Source of the DNA: Clostridiales bacterium
Lineage (GTDB): Bacteria; Bacillota; Clostridia; Oscillospirales; Oscillospiraceae
Direction: 5' to 3'
Assembly (NCBI GenBank): GCA_022768185.1
Contig: JALEMS010000073.1
Span: 1 to 44,964 of the forward strand
DNA: 44,964 nt
In this document: piece by piece, positions 22,528-30,770 of the stretch
Layout: every line of letters begins with the position of its first letter
Position numbering within the stretch: the first letter of the stretch is position 1
Made by a program: the position numbers and the translations under genes
The notes under the pieces: model-generated
Told to the model about the DNA's origin: nothing
The model's input: the letters and a program-made list of their open reading frames with translations, nothing else
Database searches by the model: none

Positions 22528-24963
22528 TCAGATGGCGTCGTACTCGCAGCGCTTGATCAGCTCGTCGTGCGTCTTCGGGAGCAGATCGGTCCAGTAGGCG
22601 CTGTAGCCGGCAACGCGGACGATCAGGTCGGTATGCTTCCACGGCTCCTTCTTGGCCGCCAGCATCTCGTCGCGGCTGATGACGTTGAACTGGATGTGCT
22701 TGCCGCCGTAGTCGGCAAAGTAGGTCTTGACCAGGGCGATGACGTTGGCGCGGCCCTCGGGCGTGCTCATGGTCTTCGGGGAGAAGCGCATGTTCAGCAG
22801 CGGACCGTAGATGTCCGTCTGGTCGATGCTGCCGGCGGACTTGATGACGGCAGCCGGGCCCTCGTGGTCGGTACCCTGCGTCGGGGAGACGCCGCCGTCG
22901 GACATGGCCTCGCCGCACATGCGCCCGCAGGGCATGGCGCCCAGGCGCGCGCCGGTGCCGGTGTGCAGGCCGATGGTGTGCGGAGCGACCTCAAAGTGGC
23001 CGCAGTAGGCGGCGGGCTGGGCATACCACAGCTCGCGCAGGTAGGCATAGATCTCGTTGGCCAGGCCGTCGACGGCGGGGTCGTCATTGCCGAACTTCGG
23101 CAGGGCCAGCAGGCGGGCGTGCAGCTCCTCATAGCCCTCCCAGTTTTTGGCCATGGCGTCGGCCAGCTCTTCCTTGCTGCAGATGGGCTCGTCGGTGAAG
23201 ATGGCGTTCTTGAGCACATACAGCTCGTTTGCCAGATCGACGACGCCGACGGGAACGACGTAATGGGTGTTGTCGCCGTGGGCCGCGCCGCCGAGACCGC
23301 AGACCTTGCCGCGCTCGATGCAGTCGTCGATGAAGGCGCTCATCATGATCTCGGTGAAGCTGTCGCCGTGCTGGATCCGGCAGCTGCGGCTGCTGCGGGA
23401 GGTGACCTTTGCAAAGAATTCGCACTGGGTCTTGTAGGCGGCGATGACCTCGTCATAGCTCTGCATGTCGGCCAGTCTGCCGGTCTTGGGGCCGAGCTGG
23501 TTCTTGGAGATGGGATCGAAGCCGTCGTTGATGGCCAGCTCCAGCATCTTGGACTGGTTGATGACGACGGGCCAGATGGCGGAGTTCTTACCGGGCACCT
23601 GGTGCAGCACACAGCCGCCGATGGCGTAGCTGCGCGCTTCCTCGAGGGTGTAGCCGCGGGCGAGCAGGTATTCGATGGTGGGCGCGTCGTTGAAGAAGGC
23701 GGGGAAGCCCATGCCCTTTGCAACCAGCTGCATGGCGCGGTCCATGAACTTGGGATCGATGTTGGGATGCCAGCGGACGGACAGGGTCGGGTGGGTGGTG
23801 CGGACACGGAAGGCGGCTTCCAGCAACAGATAGGACAGCTCGTTGGTCGCATCGCGGCCGGTCTTCGGGTCGACGCCGCCGAGGATGCAGTTGTGGAAAT
23901 GGGACTCCGCGGTGATGGCCTGCACCATGACGGCCGGCTGGAACTGGCGCTTGCCCATGATCTTGCAGCGGAAGCACTCAAGCAGCTGGATGGCGTACTC
24001 CTTGTCAATGTGCCCGGACTCAATGTCGGCCTTGTACTGCGGGTACATAAACTGGTCGACGCGGCCGAAGCCCATGCCGTAGGTGCGGGTGTCGTAGAAG
24101 ATCATCAGCACGGCGAAATAGAACGACTGCAGCGCCTCCTGGAAGGTCTCGGCGGGATACTCGGGCACGCGGTCGCACACGCGGGCGATCTCAAGCAGCT
24201 CTGCCTTGCGGGTCTCATCGGCCTCGGCGGCGGCCTTCTCGCGGGCGAGCGCAGCGTAGCGGTGGGCGTAGTCGACGCCGGCCAGCAGCATTTCCTTCAG
24301 GCCGAGCAGGAACTCACGAGCGCGATAGTCCTCGTCGGTCATCATCAGGTCGATCTTCTTGAGCTTGGCGTCGATGTCGGCCACCAGACCGCGCACACCC
24401 TTGCGCACGATGCGGGCGATATCGGGCACGTTCCAGCCCTTTTCGGCGTAGATTTCGGAAACGGTGTTGGTGATGTAGGCGCCCTGCTCGGAGATCAGGT
24501 GCTCATACGGCCACTCGTCGCCGAGGTACTTGATCCAGGTGTCCTGGCCGTCCTTGTTGCGGAAGTAGAGGGCGATTTCTCTGGCCTCGGCGGCGTCTGC
24601 CTCGTTCTCGAAGGCGTAGAAGCCGTCTCTGCCCTTCCAGCCGAACTCGTCGACGTAGTCGATCATCCAGCCGGCAGAGATGTCCGGGAAGAATTCGGGG
24701 CACATCGGCTTGGAACCGAAGTCGCCGACCAGCAGCTGGTCGTCGTCAATGTAGATGGGGAACTCGCGCAGGACCTTTGCAATGGCAAGGCCGCGCTTGT
24801 GGAAAAACTGATAGCCTTCGTATTCCTTGTAGCCTTCGGTGAGCAGGCGGGCGCGGTCGATGGAGATGGTCTGCGTGTAGCGCAGAGGATTCAGACGCTC
24901 CCAGAGCGTGGTGCCGCGGGATTTTTCGTTGTACTGCCGGTAAACGGCCTTTTCAGTTGCCAT
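22528..24963 (-). CDS. Glycyl radical enzyme (PFL/dehydratase superfamily), substrate unknown
   Basis: This 811-residue enzyme has the two superfamily signatures: a C-terminal glycyl radical loop RVAGYSAYW with G786, and a thiyl-radical cysteine, C451, in AIGGCVLHQ. Length and the N-terminal region (residues 30-100, HKRGLAIAKVLREFPIYID) match the PFL-like lyase/decarboxylase/dehydratase group rather than class III ribonucleotide reductase. C451 is followed by Val-Leu-His; choline TMA-lyase, glycerol and propanediol dehydratase, isethionate lyase, hydroxyproline dehydratase and 4-hydroxyphenylacetate decarboxylase all have Glu two residues after Cys, and PFL has Cys-Cys. So none of these reactions is supported. 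No small subunit like those of benzylsuccinate synthase or HPAD is nearby. An arylacetate-type decarboxylase or a new reaction remains open. The enzyme is oxygen-sensitive by family and needs the adjacent activase. Confidence 0.93.
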   Translation of the reverse strand: MATEKAVYRQYNEKSRGTTLWERLNPLRYTQTISIDRARLLTEGYKEYEGYQFFHKRGLAIAKVLREFPIYIDDDQLLVGDFGSKPMCPEFFPDISAGWMIDYVDEFGWKGRDGFYAFENEADAAEAREIALYFRNKDGQDTWIKYLGDEWPYEHLISEQGAYITNTVSEIYAEKGWNVPDIARIVRKGVRGLVADIDAKLKKIDLMMTDEDYRAREFLLGLKEMLLAGVDYAHRYAALAREKAAAEADETRKAELLEIARVCDRVPEYPAETFQEALQSFYFAVLMIFYDTRTYGMGFGRVDQFMYPQYKADIESGHIDKEYAIQLLECFRCKIMGKRQFQPAVMVQAITAESHFHNCILGGVDPKTGRDATNELSYLLLEAAFRVRTTHPTLSVRWHPNIDPKFMDRAMQLVAKGMGFPAFFNDAPTIEYLLARGYTLEEARSYAIGGCVLHQVPGKNSAIWPVVINQSKMLELAINDGFDPISKNQLGPKTGRLADMQSYDEVIAAYKTQCEFFAKVTSRSSRSCRIQHGDSFTEIMMSAFIDDCIERGKVCGLGGAAHGDNTHYVVPVGVVDLANELYVLKNAIFTDEPICSKEELADAMAKNWEGYEELHARLLALPKFGNDDPAVDGLANEIYAYLRELWYAQPAAYCGHFEVAPHTIGLHTGTGARLGAMPCGRMCGEAMSDGGVSPTQGTDHEGPAAVIKSAGSIDQTDIYGPLLNMRFSPKTMSTPEGRANVIALVKTYFADYGGKHIQFNVISRDEMLAAKKEPWKHTDLIVRVAGYSAYWTDLLPKTHDELIKRCEYDAI

Positions 24964-25003
24964 GCGTTTTCATCTCATTTTAATTTTTCAGCATATATTT
25001 TCA

Positions 25004-25019
25004 CAGGAGGCGCCTCCTG
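25004..25019. other. 16-base palindrome in the gap between activase and GRE genes
   Basis: CAGGAGGCGCCTCCTG is self-complementary over 16 bases, about 40 bases before the GRE start. As RNA on the minus strand it could form a small hairpin containing an AGGAGG sequence; as DNA it could be a protein site. The AT-rich 24964-25003 has no convincing promoter, and no strong Shine-Dalgarno is seen directly before the GRE ATG (GAGATG only). Confidence 0.4.
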
Positions 25020-25102
25020 CTGCTGAGCGGATGTGCCGGAGCGGTCTCCGGCACGGGAAAAGGAAGAGGATGGAGGAGCGGCTGTGCCGCTGTGGGAAGC
25101 AG

Positions 25103-26026
25103 TCAAATGGCGGCGACGCGTGCGTTGAGCGCCTTGAGATATTCCTCAGACTGCCGCTCCAGGCAGGGAGCTTCGCCGGTGAAGCCGAGCCGGCGGTATT
25201 TGTCCTCGCCCAGGTTGTTGTACGGCAGCAGCTCAAGATGCGCTGCCGGGGAAAGGTGCAGCTGGTCGCGCACAAAATGCGCGATGGCCTCCACCGTTTC
25301 CGGATCGTCGTTGAAGCCGGGGATGAGCGGCGTGCGGAAGCGGATGGGCTTGCCCGTCTGCACCAGACGCCGGGCGTTTTCCAGAATGTGTGCATTGGAG
25401 ATTTTCGTGCCGCGCAGATGCTGCGCTTCGTCGATGCACTTGAGGTCGTAGAGGATATAGTCGGTATGTCGGGCGATCCGTTCGATGACAGGCCAGGGGA
25501 ACGCGCCCTCCATTTCCGCGGCGGTGTGGATGCCTTCGGCGTGCGCAGCCTGCATCAGCGCGGCGGTGAATTCCGGCTGCATTTCGCATGCGCCGCCGGA
25601 GACCGTCATGCCGCCGCCGGAATTCTGGTACAGCATGCGATCCTTGAGCACCTCATGCAGCACCTCGCCGACGCGCATCGTTTTGCCGGAAATGCTCCGG
25701 GCCTTGGCCAGGCACGGGATGACGCATGCGCCGCAGGCAGTGCAGCGGGAACGGTCGATGATCAGCTCCCCGTTTTCAATGCGGTTTGCGTGGTTGGGAC
25801 ACACCCGAACACAGCGCCCGCAGCGTGTGCAGCTGTCCTGCCGGTACATCAGCGCCGGCTCAGGGCTCTGCGACTCCGGATTCTGGCACCAGAAGCAGCG
25901 CAGCGGACAACCCTTGAGAAATACCGTTGTACGGACGCCCGGTCCGTCGTGCGTGGAAAACCGCTGGATGTTGAAGACCCGTCCGGGAATCTCCAGCAGA
26001 GACGCGTCCGGAGCTGTGTCGATCAT
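25103..26026 (-). CDS. Glycyl radical enzyme activating enzyme (radical SAM)
   Basis: This 307-residue protein generates the glycyl radical on the adjacent GRE. It has the activase radical SAM motif CPLRCFWC (CxxxCxxC, near 53-60), then an inserted ferredoxin-like domain with two Cys-rich sets, CTRCGRCVRVCP and CTACGACVIPC (about 80-125), as in the activases of GREs other than PFL. The GGGMTVSGG motif (about 154-162) binds SAM. The start is ATG 26026, preceded by AAGGAGG; the frame extends 35 codons upstream without a site. The order is activase first, then GRE (139-base gap). The promoter region is 26075-26124. Confidence 0.95.
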   Translation of the reverse strand: MIDTAPDASLLEIPGRVFNIQRFSTHDGPGVRTTVFLKGCPLRCFWCQNPESQSPEPALMYRQDSCTRCGRCVRVCPNHANRIENGELIIDRSRCTACGACVIPCLAKARSISGKTMRVGEVLHEVLKDRMLYQNSGGGMTVSGGACEMQPEFTAALMQAAHAEGIHTAAEMEGAFPWPVIERIARHTDYILYDLKCIDEAQHLRGTKISNAHILENARRLVQTGKPIRFRTPLIPGFNDDPETVEAIAHFVRDQLHLSPAAHLELLPYNNLGEDKYRRLGFTGEAPCLERQSEEYLKALNARVAAI

Positions 26027-26074
26027 GGGAAAGCCTCCTTTGCATGACGTGTTGTGGGGACATGACAGATTGGA

Positions 26075-26124
26075 ATCATAATTTTGTGTAGATATGACAA
26101 ATTTCGGAAGATTTATCCGGAATT
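26075..26124 (-). promoter_or_regulatory. Probable activator-dependent promoter of the GRE cluster
   Basis: On the minus strand a -10 TATGAT (26075-26080) has no properly spaced -35 (TTGTCA at 26095-26100 is only 14 bases away). An inverted repeat, AATTTCGGA (26100-26108) and TCCGGAATT (26116-26124), 8 of 9 matching around 7 bases, is centred at 26112. That is about 44 bp upstream of the predicted start near 26068, close to the class II activator position. The Crp/Fnr-like protein of the cluster is the obvious candidate to bind it. The motif ATGACA also recurs at 26062, 26094 and 26152. Confidence 0.5.
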
Positions 26125-26203
26125 GTTTCAACGTATCGGACAGCCTTCTTGATGACAGTTATACCGGAAGGACACGGCAAAGAATACTGCCGACGGCATA
26201 AAT

Positions 26204-26232
26204 CCGCTGTTTTTTCTGTCGAAAAACAGCGG
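26204..26232. other. 11-bp hairpin upstream of the GRE cluster
   Basis: CCGCTGTTTTT (26204-26214) and AAAAACAGCGG (26222-26232) with loop TCTGTCG. It is one of three stacked hairpins between the dnaE stop and the activase promoter, and may help isolate the two units. Confidence 0.5.
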
Positions 26233-26243
26233 AAATGCAGGAC

Positions 26244-26276
26244 GCGCCGCAGCCGGCGGAGAAGCGGCTGCGGCGC
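26244..26276. other. 12-bp GC-rich hairpin between dnaE and the GRE cluster
   Basis: GCGCCGCAGCCG (26244-26255) and CGGCTGCGGCGC (26265-26276) with loop GCGGAGAAG. No T-run follows on the minus strand. Confidence 0.5.
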
Positions 26277-26290
26277 AGGGAACAAAAAAT

Positions 26291-26324
26291 CCCCCCGGCG
26301 TCGGAAGAATCCGACGCCGGGGGG
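26291..26324 (-). terminator. Intrinsic terminator of the hprK-dnaE operon
   Basis: CCCCCCGGCGTCGGA (26291-26305) pairs fully with 26310-26324 around an AGAA loop. On the minus strand it is followed by a T-rich run (ATTTTTTG, 26284-26290). It lies 16 bases after the dnaE stop. Its 14-base stem core equals that of the hairpin at 19977-20016. Confidence 0.9.
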
Positions 26325-26339
26325 GTAAATGGAAGAACG

Positions 26340-29300
26340 CTATTTGACGACGACGTTTTCCGCGCCCAGCACCTCGATGAGATCGGCGACGAGCGCGTCG
26401 TGGATCAGGCAGGGGGCGGTGAGCTGGCGGCGTGTGTCGGCGAAAAAGAGAATGATGCGGTCGTTTCCCGGGAACATCTTCAAAACCAGCTCGACATGCC
26501 GCCGGGCGGGGGACTGCTCGTCCGGCAGCCGCACAAACAGCTTGCGCGGCTGCGGTGCGGGCGGCGTTTCCTGCACAGGCGCGGGCGCGTCCGGGGCGGT
26601 GCTGTCCGACAGCGGCTCGATGCGGTCGACCATCAGCTGCGGCTCTTTTTCGTCGCGCAGCGAGATGCGCCCGCGCACCAGCAGTGCGGCGTTGTCCGTG
26701 ATGTACGCGCCGCCCTGATCGAGTGCGCGCTGGAACACCAGCAGCTCCATGCTGCCCGTGTCGTCCTCCAGCACCACGTAGGCCATCAGCGAGCCGCTCT
26801 TCGTGGTGCGTGTTTTGTGCGAGGCGACCACGCCTGCCAGCGTGACGGCCTGTCCGTCCAAAAAGCGCGCCGGGCCGTCCTCGCCGGCAAAGTCGGCCAG
26901 GATCGCACCGATGGGAGCCGCTCCCACGCGGCGCACCAGCTCCCGGTATTCATCCATGGGGTGACCGGTGAGGTACAGGCCCGTGGTCTCCTTTTCCATC
27001 GTCATCAGCTCGCGGCGGGAAAACTCCGGAATATCCGGCAGGCGCAGCGCATGCGCGGCCGCATCTTCGCCGGCCATGCCGAACAGATCCATCTGACCTT
27101 CAATGTTGCGCCGCGTCTCGCCCGAAATGCCCTCAAGCACCTGATCCGTCACACGCAGCAGCTGGCTGCGCCGCGCGCCGAGGCTGTCAAACGCGCCGGC
27201 GCGGATCAGGCTTTCCACGGCGCGCCGGTTCAGCTCGTGCCGGCTCATCCGGCGGCAGAATTCGTCGAACGCGCGGAACGGACCGCCTGTGCGCCGCTCC
27301 TGCATCAACGCCTGCACAAAGCCCCGGCCGATGTTTTTCACCGCGGCCAGACCGAAGCGGATGTGCTCGCCGGAAACGGTGAAGTCTGCGTCCGACTCGT
27401 TGACGTCCGGCGGCAGCAGCCGGATGCCCATGCCGGCGCATTCGGCGATGTATTCCGCCACCTTGGCGCTCGAGTCGAGCACCGAGGTGAGCAGCGCGGC
27501 CATGTACTGCCGCGGCCAGTGACACTTCATGTAGGCCGTGCGATAGCACACCACGGCGTAGCACACGGCGTGCGCCTTGTTGAAGGCGTAGTTGGCAAAG
27601 TCGACGATCTCGTCGTAAATGCTGGCGGCCACGGCCTCGGGCACGCCGTTTGCAATCGCGCCGGGAATACCGCGCGATGCGTCCCCATGCAGGAAGGCGA
27701 CGCGCTCGGCGTCGATGACGGCGTGCTTCTTTTTCGACATGGCGCGGCGGATCATGTCCGCCTGTCCGAGCGAGAAGCCGGCCAGCCGGCGGAAGATTTC
27801 GATGACCTGCTCCTGATAGACGATGCAGCCGTAGGTGACGCCGAGGATCGGCTCGAGCAGCGGGTGCTTGAAGCGCACCTTTTCCGGATGGCTTTTGCAC
27901 TCGATGAAGCGCGGGATGCTGTCCATCGGGCCGGGGCGGTACAGGGCGATGATGGCCGTGATGTCCTCAATGGAGTGCGGCTTGAGGCCGGTGCACACGC
28001 CGGTGATGCCCGTGCTTTCCATCTGGAAGACGCCGGCGGTCTTGCCCGCCGTCAGCAGGGCGAAGACGTCCGGATCGTCCTCGGGAATGTCCGAGACGGA
28101 AAAGCCCGGCTCGATGCGGCGCACCATCTCGGCCGCGTCCTCCAGCACGGTGAGGTTGCGCAGGCCCAGAAAGTCCATCTTCAGCAGGCCCAGCTCCTCC
28201 AGCGTCGTCATCGGATATTGCGTGACGACGCTCTCGTCGTTTTTGGCCAGCGGGACGTATTCGCAGGTGGGCCGCTGCGTGATGACCACGCCGGCGGCAT
28301 GCGTCGAAGCGTGGCGCGGCATGCCCTCAAGAGAGCGGGCTGTATCGATCAGGCTGCGCAGCTCCGGGTCGCCGTCGTACAGCTCGCGCAGCGGGCGCGA
28401 AATGCGAAGCGCCTCGTCCAGCGTGATGCCCAGCGCGGTGGGCACCTGCTTGGCCACCGCGTCGCAGCGGGCATACGGAATATTCAGCGCGCGTCCGGCG
28501 TCGCGCACGGCCGCGCGTGCGGCCATGGTGCCGAAGGTGACGATCTGTGCGACGTGGTCCGCGCCGTATTTGCGCGCAACGTAGTCGATGACCTCGCCGC
28601 GACGGCGCACACAGAAGTCAATGTCGATATCCGGCATGCTCACGCGCTCCGGGTTGAGAAAGCGCTCGAAGAACAGGCCGTATTTGATCGGATCGACGTC
28701 CGTGATGTTCAGACAGTACGACACCATGCTGCCGGCCGCGCTGCCGCGCCCCGGGCCGACCGGAATGCCGCTGCGCTTGGCAAAGCCGATGAAGTCTGCC
28801 ACGATCAGAAAATAGTCGGTAAAGCCCATGCGCTCGATCATGTCCAGCTCGTAGGTCAGCTGCGTTTTCAGCGCGTCCGTCACCGTCCCATACCGCCGCG
28901 TCAGCCCTTCGAAGCAGCAGCGGCGCAGGTAGGCGGCCGCGTCTGTCTCGCCCTCGGGCAGAGCGAAATGCGGCAGGTGATAATGCCCGAATTCAAAGTC
29001 GAACCGGCAGCGCTCGGCGATCCTTGCTGTGTTTTCAATGGCCTCGGGGCAGTCGGGAAACAGCGCGCGCATCTCTTCCTCGCTCCGGACGTAAAACGTC
29101 TGCGGCTCATAACGCATACGGTCGGCGTCATCGACGGTGCGTCCGGTCTGGATGCACAGCAGTACGTCGTGCGCCCGCGCGTCCTCCGGACGCAGATAGT
29201 GCGCGTCGTTCGTGGCGGCAAGCGGCAGCCCGGTCTCGCGGGACATGCGGATGAGCCCCTCGGCTACCCTTGCCTCGTCCTCCATGCCGTGATTCTGGAT

Positions 29301-29819
29301 CTCCAGATAAAAGTCGCCGGGGGCGAACATGGCGGCCAGCTCCAGCGCGCGCTGCTTTGCCGCCTCATAGCCCGTGCCGCGCAGCAGGCGGGGGATCTCG
29401 CCGGCCAGGCACGCGGTCAGGCAGATCAGCCCCTCCGAATGCGCGGCCAGCAGCTCCCAGTCGATGCGCGGGCGGATGTAAAAGCCCTCGGTGAAGCCCG
29501 CGCTCACCAGCCGGCAGAGGTTGTGGTAGCCGGCTTCGTTTTTGCACAGCAGGACAAGATGCGTATACTCGCTGTCGACGCCGTGCTCACGCGAGAAGCG
29601 GCTGCGCGGGGCGACATAGACCTCGCAGCCGATCACAGGATGGATGCCCGCAGCCTTCATCGCCCGGTAAAAGGCCACCGCGCCGTACATCACGCCGTGG
29701 TCGGTGACGGCGCAGGCGGTCTGGCCCAGCTCCTTGAGACGCTCGGCCAGGCCGCTGATGCGGCAGAAGCCGTCAAGCAGCGAATATTCCGTATGCAGGT
29801 GCAGGTGCGCAAAGGCCAT
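26340..29819 (-). CDS. dnaE: DNA polymerase III alpha subunit, DnaE type
   Basis: This 1159-residue protein is a C-family replicative polymerase. It has an N-terminal PHP domain (HLHTEYSLLDG 6-16, TDHGVMYG), a palm with the catalytic PDIDIDF motif near residue 395 and GRGSAAGS near 360, helix-hairpin-helix repeats near 820-900, and an OB-fold near 985-1070. Firmicutes usually have PolC as main enzyme and DnaE as second polymerase that extends primers on the lagging strand; polC is not in the window. AGGAGG lies 5-6 bases before ATG. It is the last gene of the hprK-murB-rapZ-yvcK-whiA run, 39 bases after whiA, and is followed by a strong terminator. Confidence 0.96.
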   Translation of the reverse strand: MAFAHLHLHTEYSLLDGFCRISGLAERLKELGQTACAVTDHGVMYGAVAFYRAMKAAGIHPVIGCEVYVAPRSRFSREHGVDSEYTHLVLLCKNEAGYHNLCRLVSAGFTEGFYIRPRIDWELLAAHSEGLICLTACLAGEIPRLLRGTGYEAAKQRALELAAMFAPGDFYLEIQNHGMEDEARVAEGLIRMSRETGLPLAATNDAHYLRPEDARAHDVLLCIQTGRTVDDADRMRYEPQTFYVRSEEEMRALFPDCPEAIENTARIAERCRFDFEFGHYHLPHFALPEGETDAAAYLRRCCFEGLTRRYGTVTDALKTQLTYELDMIERMGFTDYFLIVADFIGFAKRSGIPVGPGRGSAAGSMVSYCLNITDVDPIKYGLFFERFLNPERVSMPDIDIDFCVRRRGEVIDYVARKYGADHVAQIVTFGTMAARAAVRDAGRALNIPYARCDAVAKQVPTALGITLDEALRISRPLRELYDGDPELRSLIDTARSLEGMPRHASTHAAGVVITQRPTCEYVPLAKNDESVVTQYPMTTLEELGLLKMDFLGLRNLTVLEDAAEMVRRIEPGFSVSDIPEDDPDVFALLTAGKTAGVFQMESTGITGVCTGLKPHSIEDITAIIALYRPGPMDSIPRFIECKSHPEKVRFKHPLLEPILGVTYGCIVYQEQVIEIFRRLAGFSLGQADMIRRAMSKKKHAVIDAERVAFLHGDASRGIPGAIANGVPEAVAASIYDEIVDFANYAFNKAHAVCYAVVCYRTAYMKCHWPRQYMAALLTSVLDSSAKVAEYIAECAGMGIRLLPPDVNESDADFTVSGEHIRFGLAAVKNIGRGFVQALMQERRTGGPFRAFDEFCRRMSRHELNRRAVESLIRAGAFDSLGARRSQLLRVTDQVLEGISGETRRNIEGQMDLFGMAGEDAAAHALRLPDIPEFSRRELMTMEKETTGLYLTGHPMDEYRELVRRVGAAPIGAILADFAGEDGPARFLDGQAVTLAGVVASHKTRTTKSGSLMAYVVLEDDTGSMELLVFQRALDQGGAYITDNAALLVRGRISLRDEKEPQLMVDRIEPLSDSTAPDAPAPVQETPPAPQPRKLFVRLPDEQSPARRHVELVLKMFPGNDRIILFFADTRRQLTAPCLIHDALVADLIEVLGAENVVVK

Positions 29820-29858
29820 GGGAAACCTCCTGTTGCAGTCAGAAAGCGTCCGCCGGCG

Positions 29859-30758
29859 TCATTCGCCGGCGGGGGTGTAGGTCATCAGGCGCTTCATGCG
29901 GTGGCTGATGCAGCTTTTGGAAACGGGCGGGTCGGCCAGCAGCGCCAGATCCGACAGGCTCACCTCAGGGTTGGCAATGCGCAGCAGCGCCGTATCGTGC
30001 AGCGGCTGCGGCAGCTTGTCCAGCCCGTACTGCGCGTCGATGCGCCGGATGGCGGCCAACTGCTCGGCGGCGGCGGCCACGACCTTGTCGGCGTTGGCGG
30101 TGTCGCAGTTGACGTTGCGGTTGATCTTATTGCGCATATCCTTGGCGATCTTGGCGCTCATCAGCTCCATGGCCGACAGCGGCGCGCCCATGGCCGTGAG
30201 CATGTCCTCGATCAGCTCGGTGCGTTTGAAATAGATCACGCAGTGTCCGCGGCGCACGGTCTCGCGCGGGTCGAAGCCCAGCTCGCGGAACAGTACGAAG
30301 CTCTCGCGCGCCACGCTGAAATGGTCGGTGACCAGCTCGAGATGGCAGCGCTTTTCCGGCGTGTTGATGCTGCCGCCGGCCAGAAACGCGCCGCGGAGAA
30401 ACGCCGTGCGGCAGCAGTCCTCCTCCAGCACGCCGAGGTTGACGTGGTGGGCGACCGTTTCGCCGGGGTCGAAGCCGAAGGCGCGGAAGATCTGCGCGAT
30501 GCCGGCTTCGTCCGTGTAGGTCAGCACGGTGTGCCGGCCGGCCTTCGAGAGCTGGCTGTTGAAATCCAGCCCGAAGGCCCGGCGCATCAGCCGCGGCACG
30601 CGCCGGGCAAAGTCGGCGCTGCCGGTGATGATGCGGATCTCTCTCTGCGTAAAGGTGTTTGCGTACAGCAGCACGCCGTAGGCCTCGGCCACGGCGCAGC
30701 AGGCGCGGGTGACCGGGCTGCGGCAGAGCTCTGCCTTGACGTCGGATGAAAAGGACAT
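29859..30758 (-). CDS. whiA: WhiA, sporulation/cell-division-associated DNA-binding protein
   Basis: This 299-residue protein has the LAGLIDADG-homing-endonuclease-like N-terminal domains (about 1-195; SFSSDVKAELCR at the start, RGAFLAGGSINTPEK near 125) and a C-terminal helix-turn-helix (about 205-290; LRIANPEVSLSDLALLADPPVSKSCISHRMKRL). In streptomycetes WhiA activates sporulation septation; in Bacillus it affects cell division and chromosome segregation. The family keeps the endonuclease fold without cleavage. It follows yvcK by 12 bases, with GAGGGGGG before ATG. Confidence 0.95.
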   Translation of the reverse strand: MSFSSDVKAELCRSPVTRACCAVAEAYGVLLYANTFTQREIRIITGSADFARRVPRLMRRAFGLDFNSQLSKAGRHTVLTYTDEAGIAQIFRAFGFDPGETVAHHVNLGVLEEDCCRTAFLRGAFLAGGSINTPEKRCHLELVTDHFSVARESFVLFRELGFDPRETVRRGHCVIYFKRTELIEDMLTAMGAPLSAMELMSAKIAKDMRNKINRNVNCDTANADKVVAAAAEQLAAIRRIDAQYGLDKLPQPLHDTALLRIANPEVSLSDLALLADPPVSKSCISHRMKRLMTYTPAGE

Positions 30759-30770
30759 GGAGCACCCCCC

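Noticed and set aside
22528-24963. Pyruvate formate-lyase or choline TMA-lyase (CutC) assignment
   Set aside because: The Cys-Cys of PFL and the Cys-x-Glu of CutC are both absent, and there are no microcompartment or choline genes nearby.
22567-25026. An 819-codon plus-strand open frame
   Set aside because: Antisense to the glycyl radical enzyme gene, no recognisable protein motif.
26027-26131. Longer N-terminus of the activase from 26131
   Set aside because: No ribosome binding site, and it would run through the promoter -10 and operator-like palindrome; AAGGAGG sits before 26026.
26235-30749. A 1504-codon open frame on the plus strand
   Set aside because: It lies fully antisense to dnaE and whiA, which have clear motifs, ribosome binding sites and spacing. 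Long antisense frames are expected in GC-rich genes with GC3 bias.
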